Notes: generated from the sequence alone by a model not told the origin. DNA of 64,000 nt from Seohaeicola_A nanhaiensis (GCF_042654245.1 NZ_JBHSGI010000005.1:434001-498000), one strand, 5' to 3'; shown: positions 1 through 9,256, numbered from the stretch's first letter. Translations and numbers: made by a program.

Positions 1-1
1 C

Positions 2-859
2 ATCGACTTCGACCTGATGGACGTCTGCGACATCTTCCGCGACACCCCCTATTTCGTCGACCTCAAGCCCGGCGGCCAGTTCGTCGCCAAGGATCTCTAC
101 GAGGCCGGCGGCGTGCCCGTCGTGCTGAAGGAACTGCGCAAGGCCGGCCTGATCCACGAGGATTGCGTCACCGCCAGCGGCAATTCCATCGGCGAGGAGC
201 TCGACAAGATCACCCGCGAGGCCGACGGCAAGGTGATCCACTCGGTCGCCACCCCGATCACCAAGACCGGCGGCGTCGTCGGCCTGAAAGGCAACCTCGC
301 CCCCGAAGGCGCCATCGTGAAGGTCGCGGGCATCGAACTCCAGCACCAGATCTTCACCGGCCCCGCCCGCGTCTTCGAATGCGAGGAAGAGGCCTTCGAG
401 GCCGTGCAGAAGCGCACCTACAAGGAAGGCGAGGTTCTCGTCATCCGCAACGAGGGCCCCGCAGGCGGCCCCGGCATGCGCGAAATGCTGGCCACCACCG
501 CCGCGCTCTCGGGTCAGGGCATGGGCAAGAAGGTCGCGCTGATCACCGACGGCCGCTTCTCGGGCGCGACCCGCGGCTTCTGCGTCGGCCACGTCGGCCC
601 CGAGGCGGCCCACGGCGGCCCCATCGCGCTGATCAAGACCGGCGACGTGATCACCATCAACGCCATCGAGGGCACCATCTCGGTCGCGCTGACGGACGAG
701 GAACTGGGAGAGCGCAAGGCCGCATGGCCCGGACCGTGCAAGACCGACTATGCCTCGGGCGCGCTGTGGAAATACGCCCAGCTCGTCGGCAAGACCAACA
801 AGGGCGCCGTGACCCACCCGGGCGCCAAGGCCGAGACCCATGTCTACATGGACCTGTAG
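2..859 (+). CDS. ilvD: Dihydroxy-acid dehydratase, C-terminal part (5' end outside window)
   Basis: The frame is open from the first bases, so this is the last 285 residues of a longer protein. IlvD dehydrates 2,3-dihydroxy-acids to 2-keto acids in valine, leucine and isoleucine synthesis and is an Fe-S enzyme of the cytoplasm. The C-terminal family signature is visible around residues 175-210 of the visible part (ITDGRFSGATRGFCVGH followed by PEAAHGGPIALI). The N-terminal cluster cysteines lie off the window. The stop overlaps the start of the next gene by 20 bp. The related sugar-acid dehydratase Edd is less likely, because the tail (DYASGALWKYAQLV) is IlvD-like. Confidence 0.93.
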   Translation: MDFDLMDVCDIFRDTPYFVDLKPGGQFVAKDLYEAGGVPVVLKELRKAGLIHEDCVTASGNSIGEELDKITREADGKVIHSVATPITKTGGVVGLKGNLAPEGAIVKVAGIELQHQIFTGPARVFECEEEAFEAVQKRTYKEGEVLVIRNEGPAGGPGMREMLATTAALSGQGMGKKVALITDGRFSGATRGFCVGHVGPEAAHGGPIALIKTGDVITINAIEGTISVALTDEELGERKAAWPGPCKTDYASGALWKYAQLVGKTNKGAVTHPGAKAETHVYMDL

Positions 860-1481
860 AGTCGCGGCCCTCGGTCTGGCGGGGCTCACCCTGGCCGGTT
901 GCGACGAAGCGACCGGCCTGCCCTTCGCCGGCGAGTTGGGCGGCTCAGCCGCGCAATCCGCACCGCGCATGGCGCAGGTGGCACTTGGCGGCGGCGAGAT
1001 CGTGCTCGCCGCGCCCGAAGGCTTCTGCTTCGACCGCAGTTCGGTGCGCCGCACGCCCAAGGGCGGTTTCGCCGTCATGGCGCGCTGCGACACGCTCGGC
1101 GTAGGTGGCTTCTACGGCGTGCACCCGCTCGCCATCGTCACCGTGACCACCTCGCCGCAGGACGCCGGCACCCCCCTGCCCACGCCCGAGGACGTCGCCC
1201 GCTCGGCCGGCAGCGCCCGGTTGCTCGACAGCGCACGCGGCAAGGGCCTGTCGCTGGCCCAGCTCTCTGACGGCGCGCAGCGGCTGGAAGGGGTCAGCGC
1301 CCGGCACTGGCGCGGGGTCTTCTCGGTCGGTCGCCATCTCGTGGCCGTCAGCCTCTATGCGCCGGAAGGCAGCCGCGCGCTCGGCCGCGACGGCGCGCGC
1401 CTTCTCACCACCCTCTCCGCCCGCACCCAGAGCGCCAGCGCCCAGGTTGCGGCAGGCAAGACCCAGGCGGTGAAACAGTAG
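840..1481 (+). CDS. Putative lipoprotein of unknown function
   Basis: The 213-residue protein begins with a short signal peptide ending in a lipobox (LTLAGC, Cys about residue 21), so it is predicted to be lipid-anchored in the cell envelope. The rest shows no domain I recognise. It has a few cysteines and a low-complexity, Ala/Gln-rich C-terminus. The ATG at 840 lies inside the end of ilvD, a 20-bp overlap that suggests translational coupling. No function can be assigned from sequence or context. Confidence 0.7.
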   Translation: MSTWTCRVAALGLAGLTLAGCDEATGLPFAGELGGSAAQSAPRMAQVALGGGEIVLAAPEGFCFDRSSVRRTPKGGFAVMARCDTLGVGGFYGVHPLAIVTVTTSPQDAGTPLPTPEDVARSAGSARLLDSARGKGLSLAQLSDGAQRLEGVSARHWRGVFSVGRHLVAVSLYAPEGSRALGRDGARLLTTLSARTQSASAQVAAGKTQAVKQ

Positions 1482-1581
1482 CGCGAAATGCGCCCGCCCC
1501 CGCAGTTGGCGGTTTATTTGCCGGGCCTCATCCCGTTAAATGCGCGAAAGACCGGCGCGCACCGCCGGCAACGGGGACGGA

Positions 1582-2343
1582 ATGGTCAAACTGATCGAGC
1601 GGCTGGTTCAGGCGCGCACCCTGCGCCGATGGCGCAAGGCGGCCGCCATGGCGCACGACATGCCGCTCGGCCTGCTGCGCCTGCGCCGCAATCAGGCGCG
1701 CGCCCTGCGCAGCCAGCTGAACCATCTGATCCACGTCGCCGACGGGCGGCTGGCGCTGCCCAAGTCCGGCACCAGCTATTTCCCCCGCCCGCATGGCACC
1801 GACTGGGCCTGGCGCCCCGACGCCTGGCGCGGGCCGCTGCCGGTGCCCGGCATTTCCTCGGCCCCCACGCGCTCGGCGCTCGGCGACAAGGTCACCCTGT
1901 TCCACGATTGCACCGTCTCCGAACTCACCCTGCGCCAGCTACGCAACCAGCGAGAGGCCGATCTCGCACCCTACGGCCTGCGCATGGACGTGTTTAGGTT
2001 CGACGGCTCGTTCCTGTCGCTGGTGATCGACCTGCCCGAAGACGCGGTCAAGGGGCTGACCCGCTCCCACCTGCTGCGTGTCAGCAGCATCGTCGAAACC
2101 GAGAAGCCGCTGGAAATCTTCGCCCGCCTCAACATCCGCCACGGCCCCAACACCGAACAGATCGTGCGCGAGCTGCCGCTGAACGCCAGCGAGGTGGTGG
2201 TCGACTTCGACCTCGCCTATTCCAGACTGAACGAGAAGCGGATCGAACATATCTGGCTCGACCTGATCTTCGAGGCCCCCGAGATGAACCAGGTCGTCCT
2301 GCGCGACCTGACCTTCTGCCGCCACCCGCGCGCCGCGCTCTGA
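1582..2343 (+). CDS. Conserved Rhodobacteraceae protein, probably DUF6478 family
   Basis: The cytoplasmic-looking protein of 253 residues has no signal peptide. Its N-terminus is rich in Arg/Leu and helical (residues 5-45), followed by a mixed alpha/beta body with the segments HGTDWAWRPDAWRGPLPVPG and FHDCTVSELTLRQLRNQRE. I associate this pattern with the uncharacterised DUF6478 family of this bacterial group; that is recall, not a search. I chose ATG 1582, preceded by GGGGACGG, over the in-frame ATG 14 codons upstream, whose leader is unlike coding sequence. Function unknown. Confidence 0.72.
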   Translation: MVKLIERLVQARTLRRWRKAAAMAHDMPLGLLRLRRNQARALRSQLNHLIHVADGRLALPKSGTSYFPRPHGTDWAWRPDAWRGPLPVPGISSAPTRSALGDKVTLFHDCTVSELTLRQLRNQREADLAPYGLRMDVFRFDGSFLSLVIDLPEDAVKGLTRSHLLRVSSIVETEKPLEIFARLNIRHGPNTEQIVRELPLNASEVVVDFDLAYSRLNEKRIEHIWLDLIFEAPEMNQVVLRDLTFCRHPRAAL

Positions 2344-2354
2344 GAAAAGAACCG

Positions 2355-2723
2355 ATGACCCAGCTCACCCTCACCAAGACCCGGCTGGCGAATGGCCTCT
2401 GGGAAGGCCGCATAACCGGCACGACCGCCCGCCCCGACATCGAGGTCACCCTGCACGACCGCCCGGTCGAGGGCGTCGGCATCACCGAAACCGAAGAATC
2501 CGGCGCATGGGCACTGACCATCCCGGTCCCCCCCGAGGCCATCGCGGATGGCATCCAGACCTTCCTGATCGCCGATGCCGCCAGCGATGTCACGCTCGGC
2601 CATTTCACCCTGATCGCCGGCGAAACCGACCCCGACGACCTGCGCGGCGAGGTCGAACTGCTGCGCGCCGAGCTCGACATGCTCAAACGCGCCTTCCGCC
2701 GGCACTGCGTGGAAACGCTCTAG
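2355..2723 (+). CDS. Small hypothetical protein, beta-rich with C-terminal coiled coil
   Basis: The 122-residue protein starts 11 bp after the preceding gene and is probably co-transcribed with it. Residues 1-90 read as alternating beta strands (LWEGRITGT, DIEVTLHDR, WALTIPVP). Residues 95-118 form a heptad-like helix rich in Leu, Glu and Arg (ELLRAELDMLKRAFRR), which suggests oligomerisation. There is no signal peptide. I do not recognise a family. It converges on map with a 4-bp gap. Confidence 0.62.
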   Translation: MTQLTLTKTRLANGLWEGRITGTTARPDIEVTLHDRPVEGVGITETEESGAWALTIPVPPEAIADGIQTFLIADAASDVTLGHFTLIAGETDPDDLRGEVELLRAELDMLKRAFRRHCVETL

Positions 2724-2727
2724 CGGG

Positions 2728-3564
2728 TCACTCCAGACCCAGCGACAGGAACCTGTCGCCCGGCGACAGGGTGAAGATATCCACCCCCGTCGCGGTCACG
2801 CCCACCGAATGCTCGAACTGCGACGACAGCGTCTTGTCCCGCGTGATCGCGGTCCAGTCGTCGTCCAGCGTCTTCGTCTCGGGCCGCCCCAGGTTCACCA
2901 TCGGCTCGATGGTGAAGAACATCCCCTCCTCCAGCACCGCGCCGGTGCCGGGACGCCCGTAATGCAGCACGTTCGGCGGCGCATGGAACACGCGCCCCAG
3001 CCCGTGCCCGCAGAAATCGCGCACCACGCTCATCTTGTGGGATTCCACGAAGGTCTGGATCGCATGGCCGATGTCGCCGAAGGTATTGCCCGGCTTCACC
3101 TGCTCGATCCCCAGCATCAGCGCGTCATGCGTCACCTGGATCAGCCGCTGCGCAAAGGGCTTCAGCTTGCCCGCCACATACATCCGGCTGGTATCGCCGA
3201 ACCAGCCATCGACGATCACCGTCACGTCGACGTTCAGGATATCGCCGTCCTTCAGCACGTCATTGGCACGCCCCGGGATCTTGTTGCCCGGAATGCCGTG
3301 GCAAACGACATGGTTCACGCTGATGCAGCTGCCGTGCTGATACCCCTTGTATCCAATGGTGGCCGAAGTCGCGCCCGACGCCTCCACCATCTCGGTGATC
3401 AGCCGGTCGATCTCGCCCGTGGTCTGCCCGACAAATACATGCTCGCCGATATCATCGAGGATTTTCGCCGCCAGAGCGCCGGCGGCATGCATTCCGGCAA
3501 AGTCGCCGGACTCGTAGATGCGGATGCCGTCCTTTGTCAGCCGGCCACGGAAATCGTTGTTCAA
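2728..3564 (-). CDS. map: Type I methionine aminopeptidase
   Basis: The enzyme removes the initiator methionine from nascent proteins in the cytoplasm. The 278-residue length fits type I enzymes without a zinc-finger extension. The pita-bread fold residues are visible: the central His/Asp region (NVDVTVIVDGWFGDTSRMY), the catalytic GHGLGRVFHAPPNV motif near residue 190, and the metal ligand Glu in FFTIEPMVNLG. The start is the ATG at 3564. The gene is transcribed away from sfsA's end, with no close partner on its own strand. Confidence 0.93.
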   Translation of the reverse strand: MNNDFRGRLTKDGIRIYESGDFAGMHAAGALAAKILDDIGEHVFVGQTTGEIDRLITEMVEASGATSATIGYKGYQHGSCISVNHVVCHGIPGNKIPGRANDVLKDGDILNVDVTVIVDGWFGDTSRMYVAGKLKPFAQRLIQVTHDALMLGIEQVKPGNTFGDIGHAIQTFVESHKMSVVRDFCGHGLGRVFHAPPNVLHYGRPGTGAVLEEGMFFTIEPMVNLGRPETKTLDDDWTAITRDKTLSSQFEHSVGVTATGVDIFTLSPGDRFLSLGLE

Positions 3565-3660
3565 ACCCTTGCCTCGTCAGTCGTCGGGGGACGGTGCCCT
3601 ATGTAGGACGCTTTGGCGCAAAGGGCCAGAGGGGGGCGGACATTCGCCGCGCCGCGTCCC

Positions 3661-4377
3661 CTAAGCTGCACGATCCGCAAGCACCGGCACCGGCGCGGCC
3701 AGCGCGATCCCCTCGGGCGTGATCGCGGTGGTCAGGGCAATCGCCTCCACCCCGGCGGCCTGCGCGGCGGCAAAGGCACGGGCATAGCCCGGGTCGATAT
3801 CGCCCGCCAGCGCGAACCGGTCGCAATCCGTCCGCTGGATCAGATACAGCATCACCGCCCGCTGCCCGGCGCGCGCCACCTCGGCCAGCTCGGCCAGATG
3901 TTTCGTCCCGCGCGCCGTCACGCTGTCGGGAAACTCGGCCAGCCCCGCCTGCCGGCTCAGCGTCACCGACTTCACCTCGACATAGGCATCCGCCCGCCCC
4001 GGCCCGCCCAGCAGGAAATCGACCCGGCTGTTCGCCCCATAGGGCACCTCGGCGCGCAGCGTCGCATAGCCCTCCAGCCCCGGCACCCGCCCCTCGGCCA
4101 GCGCCGCCCGCAGCGCCCGGTTCGGCACCGACGTATCCACTCCGGTGAAATGCCCGTTCTCATGGTCGATCAGCCGCAGCCCGAACTTCAGCTTTTTCTT
4201 CGGATCGTCATTGGGCTCCAGCCAGACCTTCATCCCCGGATCCGCCAGCCCCATCATCGACCCGGGATTGGCACAATGGGCGGTGATCTCCCGCCCGTCC
4301 TCCAGCCGGCAATCAGCAAGGAAGCGTTTGTAACGCCGGATCAGCCGGCCCGGCACGAGAGGGGTTTCAAACCGCAT
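3661..4377 (-). CDS. sfsA: SfsA family DNA/RNA nuclease (sugar fermentation stimulation protein)
   Basis: The 238-residue protein matches the SfsA family throughout: an N-terminal MRFETPLVPGRLIRRYKRF oligonucleotide-binding-like part, then the nuclease-like core with EVKSVTL and the terminal PVPVLAD-type ending. Family members bind nucleic acid and are named for an E. coli maltose phenotype; the exact role is unclear. ATG 4377 begins the conserved N-terminus. An upstream in-frame start at 4437 would add 20 non-conserved residues and overlap the divergent neighbour, so it was rejected. Confidence 0.88.
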   Translation of the reverse strand: MRFETPLVPGRLIRRYKRFLADCRLEDGREITAHCANPGSMMGLADPGMKVWLEPNDDPKKKLKFGLRLIDHENGHFTGVDTSVPNRALRAALAEGRVPGLEGYATLRAEVPYGANSRVDFLLGGPGRADAYVEVKSVTLSRQAGLAEFPDSVTARGTKHLAELAEVARAGQRAVMLYLIQRTDCDRFALAGDIDPGYARAFAAAQAAGVEAIALTTAITPEGIALAAPVPVLADRAA

Positions 4378-4424
4378 GGGCCTGCGCCTATACCGTCGCA
4401 GAGGGGCAAGCAAGGGAGCCGGAG

Positions 4425-5147
4425 ATGCCGAACCCAACCGCCGCCATGCTGGTAATCGGTGACGAGATCCTGTCGGGCCGCACGCGCGATTCCAACATGT
4501 ATTACCTGGCCGGCGCGCTGACGCGCCACGGCATCGACCTGAAAGAGGCCCGCGTCGTCAGCGACCATGCGCCCTCTATCGTCGCCGCCGTGCGCGCGCT
4601 GTCGGACGCCTACGACCACGTCTTTACCTCCGGCGGCATCGGCCCGACCCATGACGACATCACCGCCGACTGCATCGCCGAGGCCTTCGGCGCCCATATC
4701 GACGTGCGCGCCGACGCCCGCGCCCTGCTCGAGGCGCATTACGCCCGCACCGGAACCGAGTTGAACGCCGCCCGCCTGCGCATGGCGCGCATCCCCGACG
4801 GCGCAGCGCTGATCGAAAACCCGGTCTCCACCGCGCCGGGCTTCACCATCGCCAACGTCCACGTCATGGCCGGGGTGCCCGCCGTCTTCGAGGCGATGGT
4901 CGCCAGCGTCCTGCCCACCCTGACCGGCGGCGCGCCGCTGATCTCGGAAACCCTCCGCGTCGACCGCCCCGAGGGCGAGATCGCAGCGCCCCTCGGCGAT
5001 CTCGCCGCGCGCTACCCCGACCTCTCGATCGGCTGTTACCCCTTCCTTCAGAACGGCCGCCCCGGCGCCAATGTGGTGATCCGCGGCGCCGAGGCGGCGC
5101 AGGTCTCGGCGGCGATGGCCGAACTGGTGACGGCGGTCGGCAAATGA
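4425..5147 (+). CDS. CinA/MoaB-like molybdopterin-binding domain protein
   Basis: The 240-residue protein carries a MoCF_biosynth (MoaB/Mog/CinA N-terminal) domain: VIGDEILSGRTRDSN at the N-terminus and TSGGIGPTHDD near residue 70, the loop that binds pterin or nucleotide pyrophosphate. It ends after this domain and lacks the C-terminal NMN-deamidase domain of full-length CinA. Either a nucleotide-pyrophosphatase or a cofactor role is possible. It is divergent from sfsA (47 bp apart) and overlaps the next gene by 4 bp (ATGA), so it heads a four-gene run. Confidence 0.85.
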   Translation: MPNPTAAMLVIGDEILSGRTRDSNMYYLAGALTRHGIDLKEARVVSDHAPSIVAAVRALSDAYDHVFTSGGIGPTHDDITADCIAEAFGAHIDVRADARALLEAHYARTGTELNAARLRMARIPDGAALIENPVSTAPGFTIANVHVMAGVPAVFEAMVASVLPTLTGGAPLISETLRVDRPEGEIAAPLGDLAARYPDLSIGCYPFLQNGRPGANVVIRGAEAAQVSAAMAELVTAVGK

Positions 5148-5872
5148 GCCTGCGCGCCTTCTTCGACGCCCTCGACGGCACCTGGCCCGCCGCCAGCTAC
5201 CGCCAGCTCGGCCCCGTCACCCTGCGCGAGGGTCAGGGCGGCGGCAGCCGCGTCTCGGCCGCAACCATCGAGGGCGACTGGACCCCCGCCGATCTCGACG
5301 CCGCCGAGGCGGCCATGCGCGACATGGGCCAGAAACCCATCTTCCAGCTGCGCCCCGGCCAGCAAACGCTCGACGCGGCTCTCGCCGACCGCGGCTACAG
5401 CGTGCTCGACCCGGTGAACCTCTACACCTGCCCGGTCGACCTGCTCTGCGACATTCCCCTGCCCCGCGTCACCGTGCTCGCCGTCTGGGAGCCCCTTGCC
5501 CTGATGCTGGAAATCTGGGCCGAGGGCGGCATCGGCCCCGCCCGCATCGCGATCATGGAGCGCGTGAAAGGCCCCAAGACCGGCCTGCTCGGCCGCCACG
5601 CCGACAAACCCGCCGGCTGCGCCTTCGTCGCGATCCACGACGGCATCGCCATGGTCCACGCGGTCGAGGTGCTGCCCCACCAGCGCCGCTCGGGCATGGG
5701 CCGCTGGTTCATGCGCGCCGCCGCCCTCTGGGCGCGCGACAACGGCGCGCATACTCTGGCGCTGATGTGCACCAAGGCCAACGTCGCCGCCAACGGCCTC
5801 TATTCTTCCCTCAACATGGAGGTTGTGGGAGAGTACCACTACCGCCACCTGACTTCGGAGACGACCGCATGA
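5144..5872 (+). CDS. GNAT family N-acetyltransferase
   Basis: The C-terminal half (about residues 160-235) is a GNAT fold. It has the acetyl-CoA pyrophosphate loop (LPHQRRSGMGRWFMRAA), then the beta-bulge and final strand (LYSSLNMEVVGEYHYR). The N-terminal half is divergent, perhaps a degenerate second GNAT domain. The acceptor substrate cannot be inferred. The gene overlaps its neighbours on both sides by ATGA junctions, so it is translated within the cinA-like operon. Confidence 0.82.
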   Translation: MSLRAFFDALDGTWPAASYRQLGPVTLREGQGGGSRVSAATIEGDWTPADLDAAEAAMRDMGQKPIFQLRPGQQTLDAALADRGYSVLDPVNLYTCPVDLLCDIPLPRVTVLAVWEPLALMLEIWAEGGIGPARIAIMERVKGPKTGLLGRHADKPAGCAFVAIHDGIAMVHAVEVLPHQRRSGMGRWFMRAAALWARDNGAHTLALMCTKANVAANGLYSSLNMEVVGEYHYRHLTSETTA

Positions 5873-6435
5873 CCGACCAGCCCACCGCCCTGAACCTGCC
5901 GATGGTCGATCCGCTGCCGCCGGCGACGCAGAAATACTTCGACATCTGCACCCAGAAGCTCGGGATGATCCCGAACGTGCTCAAGGCCAATGCCTTCGAC
6001 ATCGACAAGCTCAACGCCTTCACCGCGATGTATAACGACCTGATGCTCGCCAACAGCGGCCTCTCCAAGCTCGAACGCGAGATGATCGCGGTGGTCGTCT
6101 CCTCCATCAACAAGTGTTTCTACTGCCTCGTTGCCCATGGTGCCGCCGTGCGCCAGCTCTCGGGCGACCCCAAGCTCGGCGAGATGCTGGTGATGAACTG
6201 GCGCGTCGCGCCGCTCGACGCCCGCCAGCGCGCCATGCTCGCCTTCGCCGAAAAGGTCACGATGGCCAGCGCCACCGTCGAGGAGGCCGACCGTCAGGCG
6301 CTGCGCGAGGTCGGCTTCAGCGACCGCGACATCTGGGACATCGCCAACGTGACCGGCTTCTTCAACATGTCGAACCGCGTCGCCAGCGCCACCGGCATGC
6401 GCCCGAACGACGAGTATCACGCGCAAAACAGATGA
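5869..6435 (+). CDS. AhpD/carboxymuconolactone decarboxylase-like peroxidase-related protein
   Basis: The 188-residue all-helical protein belongs to the AhpD-like superfamily. The redox motif C83-F-Y-C86 with H90 (KCFYCLVAHG) is the AhpD-type active site. The surrounding pattern (LSKLEREMIAVVVSSINKC and later DIWDIANVTGFFNMSNR) is that of 'peroxidase-related' family members. The likely role is thiol-based detoxification of hydroperoxides, but the partner reductant is not encoded nearby. ATG 5869 overlaps the GNAT stop (ATGA). Confidence 0.86.
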   Translation: MTDQPTALNLPMVDPLPPATQKYFDICTQKLGMIPNVLKANAFDIDKLNAFTAMYNDLMLANSGLSKLEREMIAVVVSSINKCFYCLVAHGAAVRQLSGDPKLGEMLVMNWRVAPLDARQRAMLAFAEKVTMASATVEEADRQALREVGFSDRDIWDIANVTGFFNMSNRVASATGMRPNDEYHAQNR

Positions 6436-7352
6436 AACTCCGCTTCGCCGCCTGCCTCGTCATCGGCCTCGCGCCGCTGCCCGGCGCGGCGGCGGAGCTG
6501 CAGCTCGCCCCCGGTGCGCGCCAGCTGACCGAACGCATCAACCCGGCCGACAGCTATGACCTGCCGACCGGCCCCTTTGCCGACGGCACCGTGCCCACGC
6601 GCCATTACGAAGGCCGGGTCGAACGCCTGGCCTGGCGCATCGACACCCCCGGCATGACCACGCTTCAGCTGCTGGCCCCCCTGCGCGCGCAGCTCGAGGC
6701 ACAGGGCTACAAAATCGTCTTCGAATGCGACGAACGCTCCTGCGGCGGCTTCGACTTCCGCTTCCGCACCGAAGTCGTGCCCGCGCCCGACATGTATGTC
6801 GACATCCGCAACTACCGCTTCCTCGCCGCCACCCGCGGCGAGACCGAGGCGCTCAGCCTGCTGGTCAGCCGCTCGCGCAGCGCCGGATATGTCCAGATCG
6901 TGCGCGTGAACCCCGATCCCGGCACCGAGCCCGAGGCAACCGAAGCCCCCCCGCCAGAGGCCGCCACGCCCGAGGATCTGGGCGACAGGCTGCTCGCCCA
7001 GGGCCACGCCGTGCTGGGCGATCTGGTCTTCGACACCGGCGCCGATGCCCTCGACCCCGGCACCTACGATTCGCTGCGCCGGCTCTCCGAATTCCTCGCC
7101 GCCCATCCCGACATGATGGTCGCCGTCGTCGGCCATACCGACAGCATCGGCGCGCTCGATCAGAACATCTCGCTCTCCAAACGCCGCGCCGAGTCGGTGC
7201 GCGACCGCCTGATCAAGACCTGGGGCGTCGCCCCCGAGCGCATTCAGGCCGAAGGCATGGGCTACCTCGCCCCCATCGCCTCCAACCTCACCCCCGAAGG
7301 CCGCGAGGAAAACCGCCGCGTCGAGGTGATCCTGCTCCGGCAGGGCGGGTGA
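6432..7352 (+). CDS. OmpA family outer-membrane/periplasmic protein
   Basis: The 306-residue protein starts with a signal peptide (MKLRFAACLVIGLAPLPGAAA, cleavage near residue 21). A central region of about 150 residues of unknown fold contains two close cysteines (FECDERSCGGFDF), probably a disulfide. From about residue 198 to the end lies an OmpA-like peptidoglycan-binding domain (LVFDTGADALDPGTYDSL, VVGHTDSIG, LSKRRAESVRDRL, NRRVEVILL). There is no beta-barrel. ATG 6432 overlaps the previous stop (ATGA). A strong terminator follows. Confidence 0.88.
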   Translation: MKLRFAACLVIGLAPLPGAAAELQLAPGARQLTERINPADSYDLPTGPFADGTVPTRHYEGRVERLAWRIDTPGMTTLQLLAPLRAQLEAQGYKIVFECDERSCGGFDFRFRTEVVPAPDMYVDIRNYRFLAATRGETEALSLLVSRSRSAGYVQIVRVNPDPGTEPEATEAPPPEAATPEDLGDRLLAQGHAVLGDLVFDTGADALDPGTYDSLRRLSEFLAAHPDMMVAVVGHTDSIGALDQNISLSKRRAESVRDRLIKTWGVAPERIQAEGMGYLAPIASNLTPEGREENRRVEVILLRQGG

Positions 7353-7387
7353 AACCCACCCTTCCCGCCAATCCGGACGATACCCCG

Positions 7388-7430
7388 CAACAAAAAACCC
7401 CCGCACCGAAGTGCGGGGGAGGTTTTGTTG
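7388..7430. terminator. Bidirectional rho-independent terminator
   Basis: An 8-bp perfect stem CCCCCGCA/TGCGGGGG (7398-7405 with 7412-7419) has the 6-nt loop CCGAAG. It is flanked by CAACAAAAAA on the left and GGTTTTGTTG on the right, so both strands see a T-rich tail. It sits between the convergent ends of the ompA-like gene and the lysR gene. Confidence 0.88.
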
Positions 7431-7455
7431 CCAAGGGAAGCAACGAGATGAACTC

Positions 7456-8361
7456 TTACCAGTCGTCGGGGCCCTTGTCGGCAAAGGCGTTGACGAGGAA
7501 ATCGATAAAGGCGCGCACCTTGGGCTGGGTGAACCGGCCCGGCGGATAGACGGCATAGATGCCCTGGGTCTCGACCGGCAGGGTCGGCATGGCGTATTCC
7601 ACCAGCCCCTTCTCCATCGCCTCCGAAAACAGGAAGCTCGGCAGATAGGCGATCCCGAGGCCCGAGATGGCGGCGTTCAGCAGCGACTGCCCGTCGTTCA
7701 CGCTCAGCCACCCGGCCGTGCGCACCTGACGCTTCTCGCCCGAGGGCGCGGTCAGCTTCCAGACGTTGCCCGAGGACTGGTTGGAATAATGCAGCAGCTT
7801 GTGTTCGTTCAGGTCGTCGATCTTCTGCGGCCGCCCGTATTTGGCGAAATACATCGGGCTCGCGATCATCGCCTTGGTCGTATCGGTCAGCTTGCGCGCC
7901 CGCAGCGTCGAATCTTCCAGCTCGCCGATCCGCACCGCCATGTCGAAGCCTTCCGAAATCAGCTCCACATACCGGTTGTTCAGCACCATGTTGACGGTGA
8001 TCTCGGGATACTCGGCAAGAAACTCCGACAGGACCGGCGAGAGATGATTGACGCCAAAGTCCGTCGCCACCGAAATCCGCAGCAGGCCCGAAGGCGCCGA
8101 TTGCATCGACGTCACCAGCGCATCCGCCTCTCCGGCGTCGTTCAGCACCCGGCGGGCGCGGTCGTAATAGGCCAGGCCAATCTCGGTCGGCGAGACGCGG
8201 CGCGTGGTGCGGTTCAGCAGACGCGCACCCAGGCGGGCTTCGAGGCTCGACACATGCTTCGAGACGGCGGACTTGGAAATGCCCATCTTCTTCGCCGCAT
8301 CGGTAAAGCCGCCCTGATCCACCACATTGGCGAAGGCCTCCATTTCGGTCAGACGGTCCAT
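7456..8361 (-). CDS. LysR family transcriptional regulator
   Basis: The 301-residue protein has a LysR winged helix-turn-helix at residues 1-60 (MDRLTEMEAFANVVDQGGFTDAAKKMGISKSAVSKHVSSLE) and a periplasmic-binding-like effector domain from about residue 90. The N-terminal pattern matches the CrgA/DsdC-like subgroup that starts MDRL..M..F. No divergent partner is adjacent (the next gene upstream is on the same strand 132 bp away), so the target is unclear. Confidence 0.9.
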   Translation of the reverse strand: MDRLTEMEAFANVVDQGGFTDAAKKMGISKSAVSKHVSSLEARLGARLLNRTTRRVSPTEIGLAYYDRARRVLNDAGEADALVTSMQSAPSGLLRISVATDFGVNHLSPVLSEFLAEYPEITVNMVLNNRYVELISEGFDMAVRIGELEDSTLRARKLTDTTKAMIASPMYFAKYGRPQKIDDLNEHKLLHYSNQSSGNVWKLTAPSGEKRQVRTAGWLSVNDGQSLLNAAISGLGIAYLPSFLFSEAMEKGLVEYAMPTLPVETQGIYAVYPPGRFTQPKVRAFIDFLVNAFADKGPDDW

Positions 8362-8493
8362 TCAATATCCCTCGAAGTCAGTCAGGCTTGGGTTGACCCC
8401 CTGTATCCGGGTGAATCTGGGCAAGAACGGGGCGAGCTTGCGATAATATCGCGGTTTTGTCGGCATCGTTGAAGGCATGGAAACGGGGTGGGG

Positions 8494-9183
8494 TCAAACC
8501 GCCGCGGGACCGAACCGCGCATCGAAGGCGGCCTGCCCCGCAGCGGTAAACCGCAGGATTCGGGTATTTGGAAGGCGCGACAGCCATCCCTGCGTTTCCA
8601 TCGCGCCCAGCATGGCCCGGCCCAGCCGCCCGCCCAGATGCGACCGCCGCACCGACCAGTCCAGACACTCCCGCGCCAGCGGCGCGCGCGAGGGCGGCAG
8701 CGCGTCGGGATCGACACCAAAATCTCCGATCAGCGCGCGGCCCGTCGCGGTCAGCGTCAGCCCCTCTTCGGCGGCGGCAAAGGCGCCCTGCCCCTGCAAC
8801 GCGCGGAACATGCGCACGCCGGTTTCCCCGGCCAGGTGGTTGTAGCACACCCGCGCGTGCCGCAGCTCGGCATCCTTCGGCCCCGGCCGCGTGCGCAGAT
8901 ATCCCTTGCCGGCCGCCAACCCCATCAGCGCCTCCAGCGCCCGCGCCACCTCCGACCCGGCCAGGGTGAAATAGTTGTGCCGCCCCTGCACCCGCCGCGC
9001 GATCAGCCCGCCGTCCTCCAGCTTGCGCAGATGCGCGCTGGCCGTCTGCGCGGTGATTCCCGCCTCGGCCGCCAGCTCCGCGGCGGTCAGCGCCGTGCCG
9101 GTCATCAGCGCGCTCAGGATATTGGCCCGCGCCGGATCGCCGATCAGGCTGGCCAGGGCGGCAATGTCGGGTCCGTGTCGCAT
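8494..9183 (-). CDS. ArsR family winged-helix regulator
   Basis: Residues 1-80 form an ArsR-type winged helix (MRHGPDIAALASLIGDPARANILSALM, then LTAAELAAEAGITAQTASAHLRKLEDGGLI). The C-terminal 140 residues are a second domain found in longer ArsR-like proteins, with one cysteine motif region (ARVCYNHLAGETGVRMF) that could bind a ligand. I prefer ATG 9183 over an upstream in-frame ATG at 9216 because the conserved region begins there. It is divergent from the NIPSNAP/monooxygenase pair, its likely target. Confidence 0.85.
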   Translation of the reverse strand: MRHGPDIAALASLIGDPARANILSALMTGTALTAAELAAEAGITAQTASAHLRKLEDGGLIARRVQGRHNYFTLAGSEVARALEALMGLAAGKGYLRTRPGPKDAELRHARVCYNHLAGETGVRMFRALQGQGAFAAAEEGLTLTATGRALIGDFGVDPDALPPSRAPLARECLDWSVRRSHLGGRLGRAMLGAMETQGWLSRLPNTRILRFTAAGQAAFDARFGPAAV

Positions 9184-9256
9184 GGTTCGATCATGGCCGA
9201 AGCATTCGCGCATCACAACCGGTTATCCCCTCCGGGCAACCGGAAGGAGACACCCC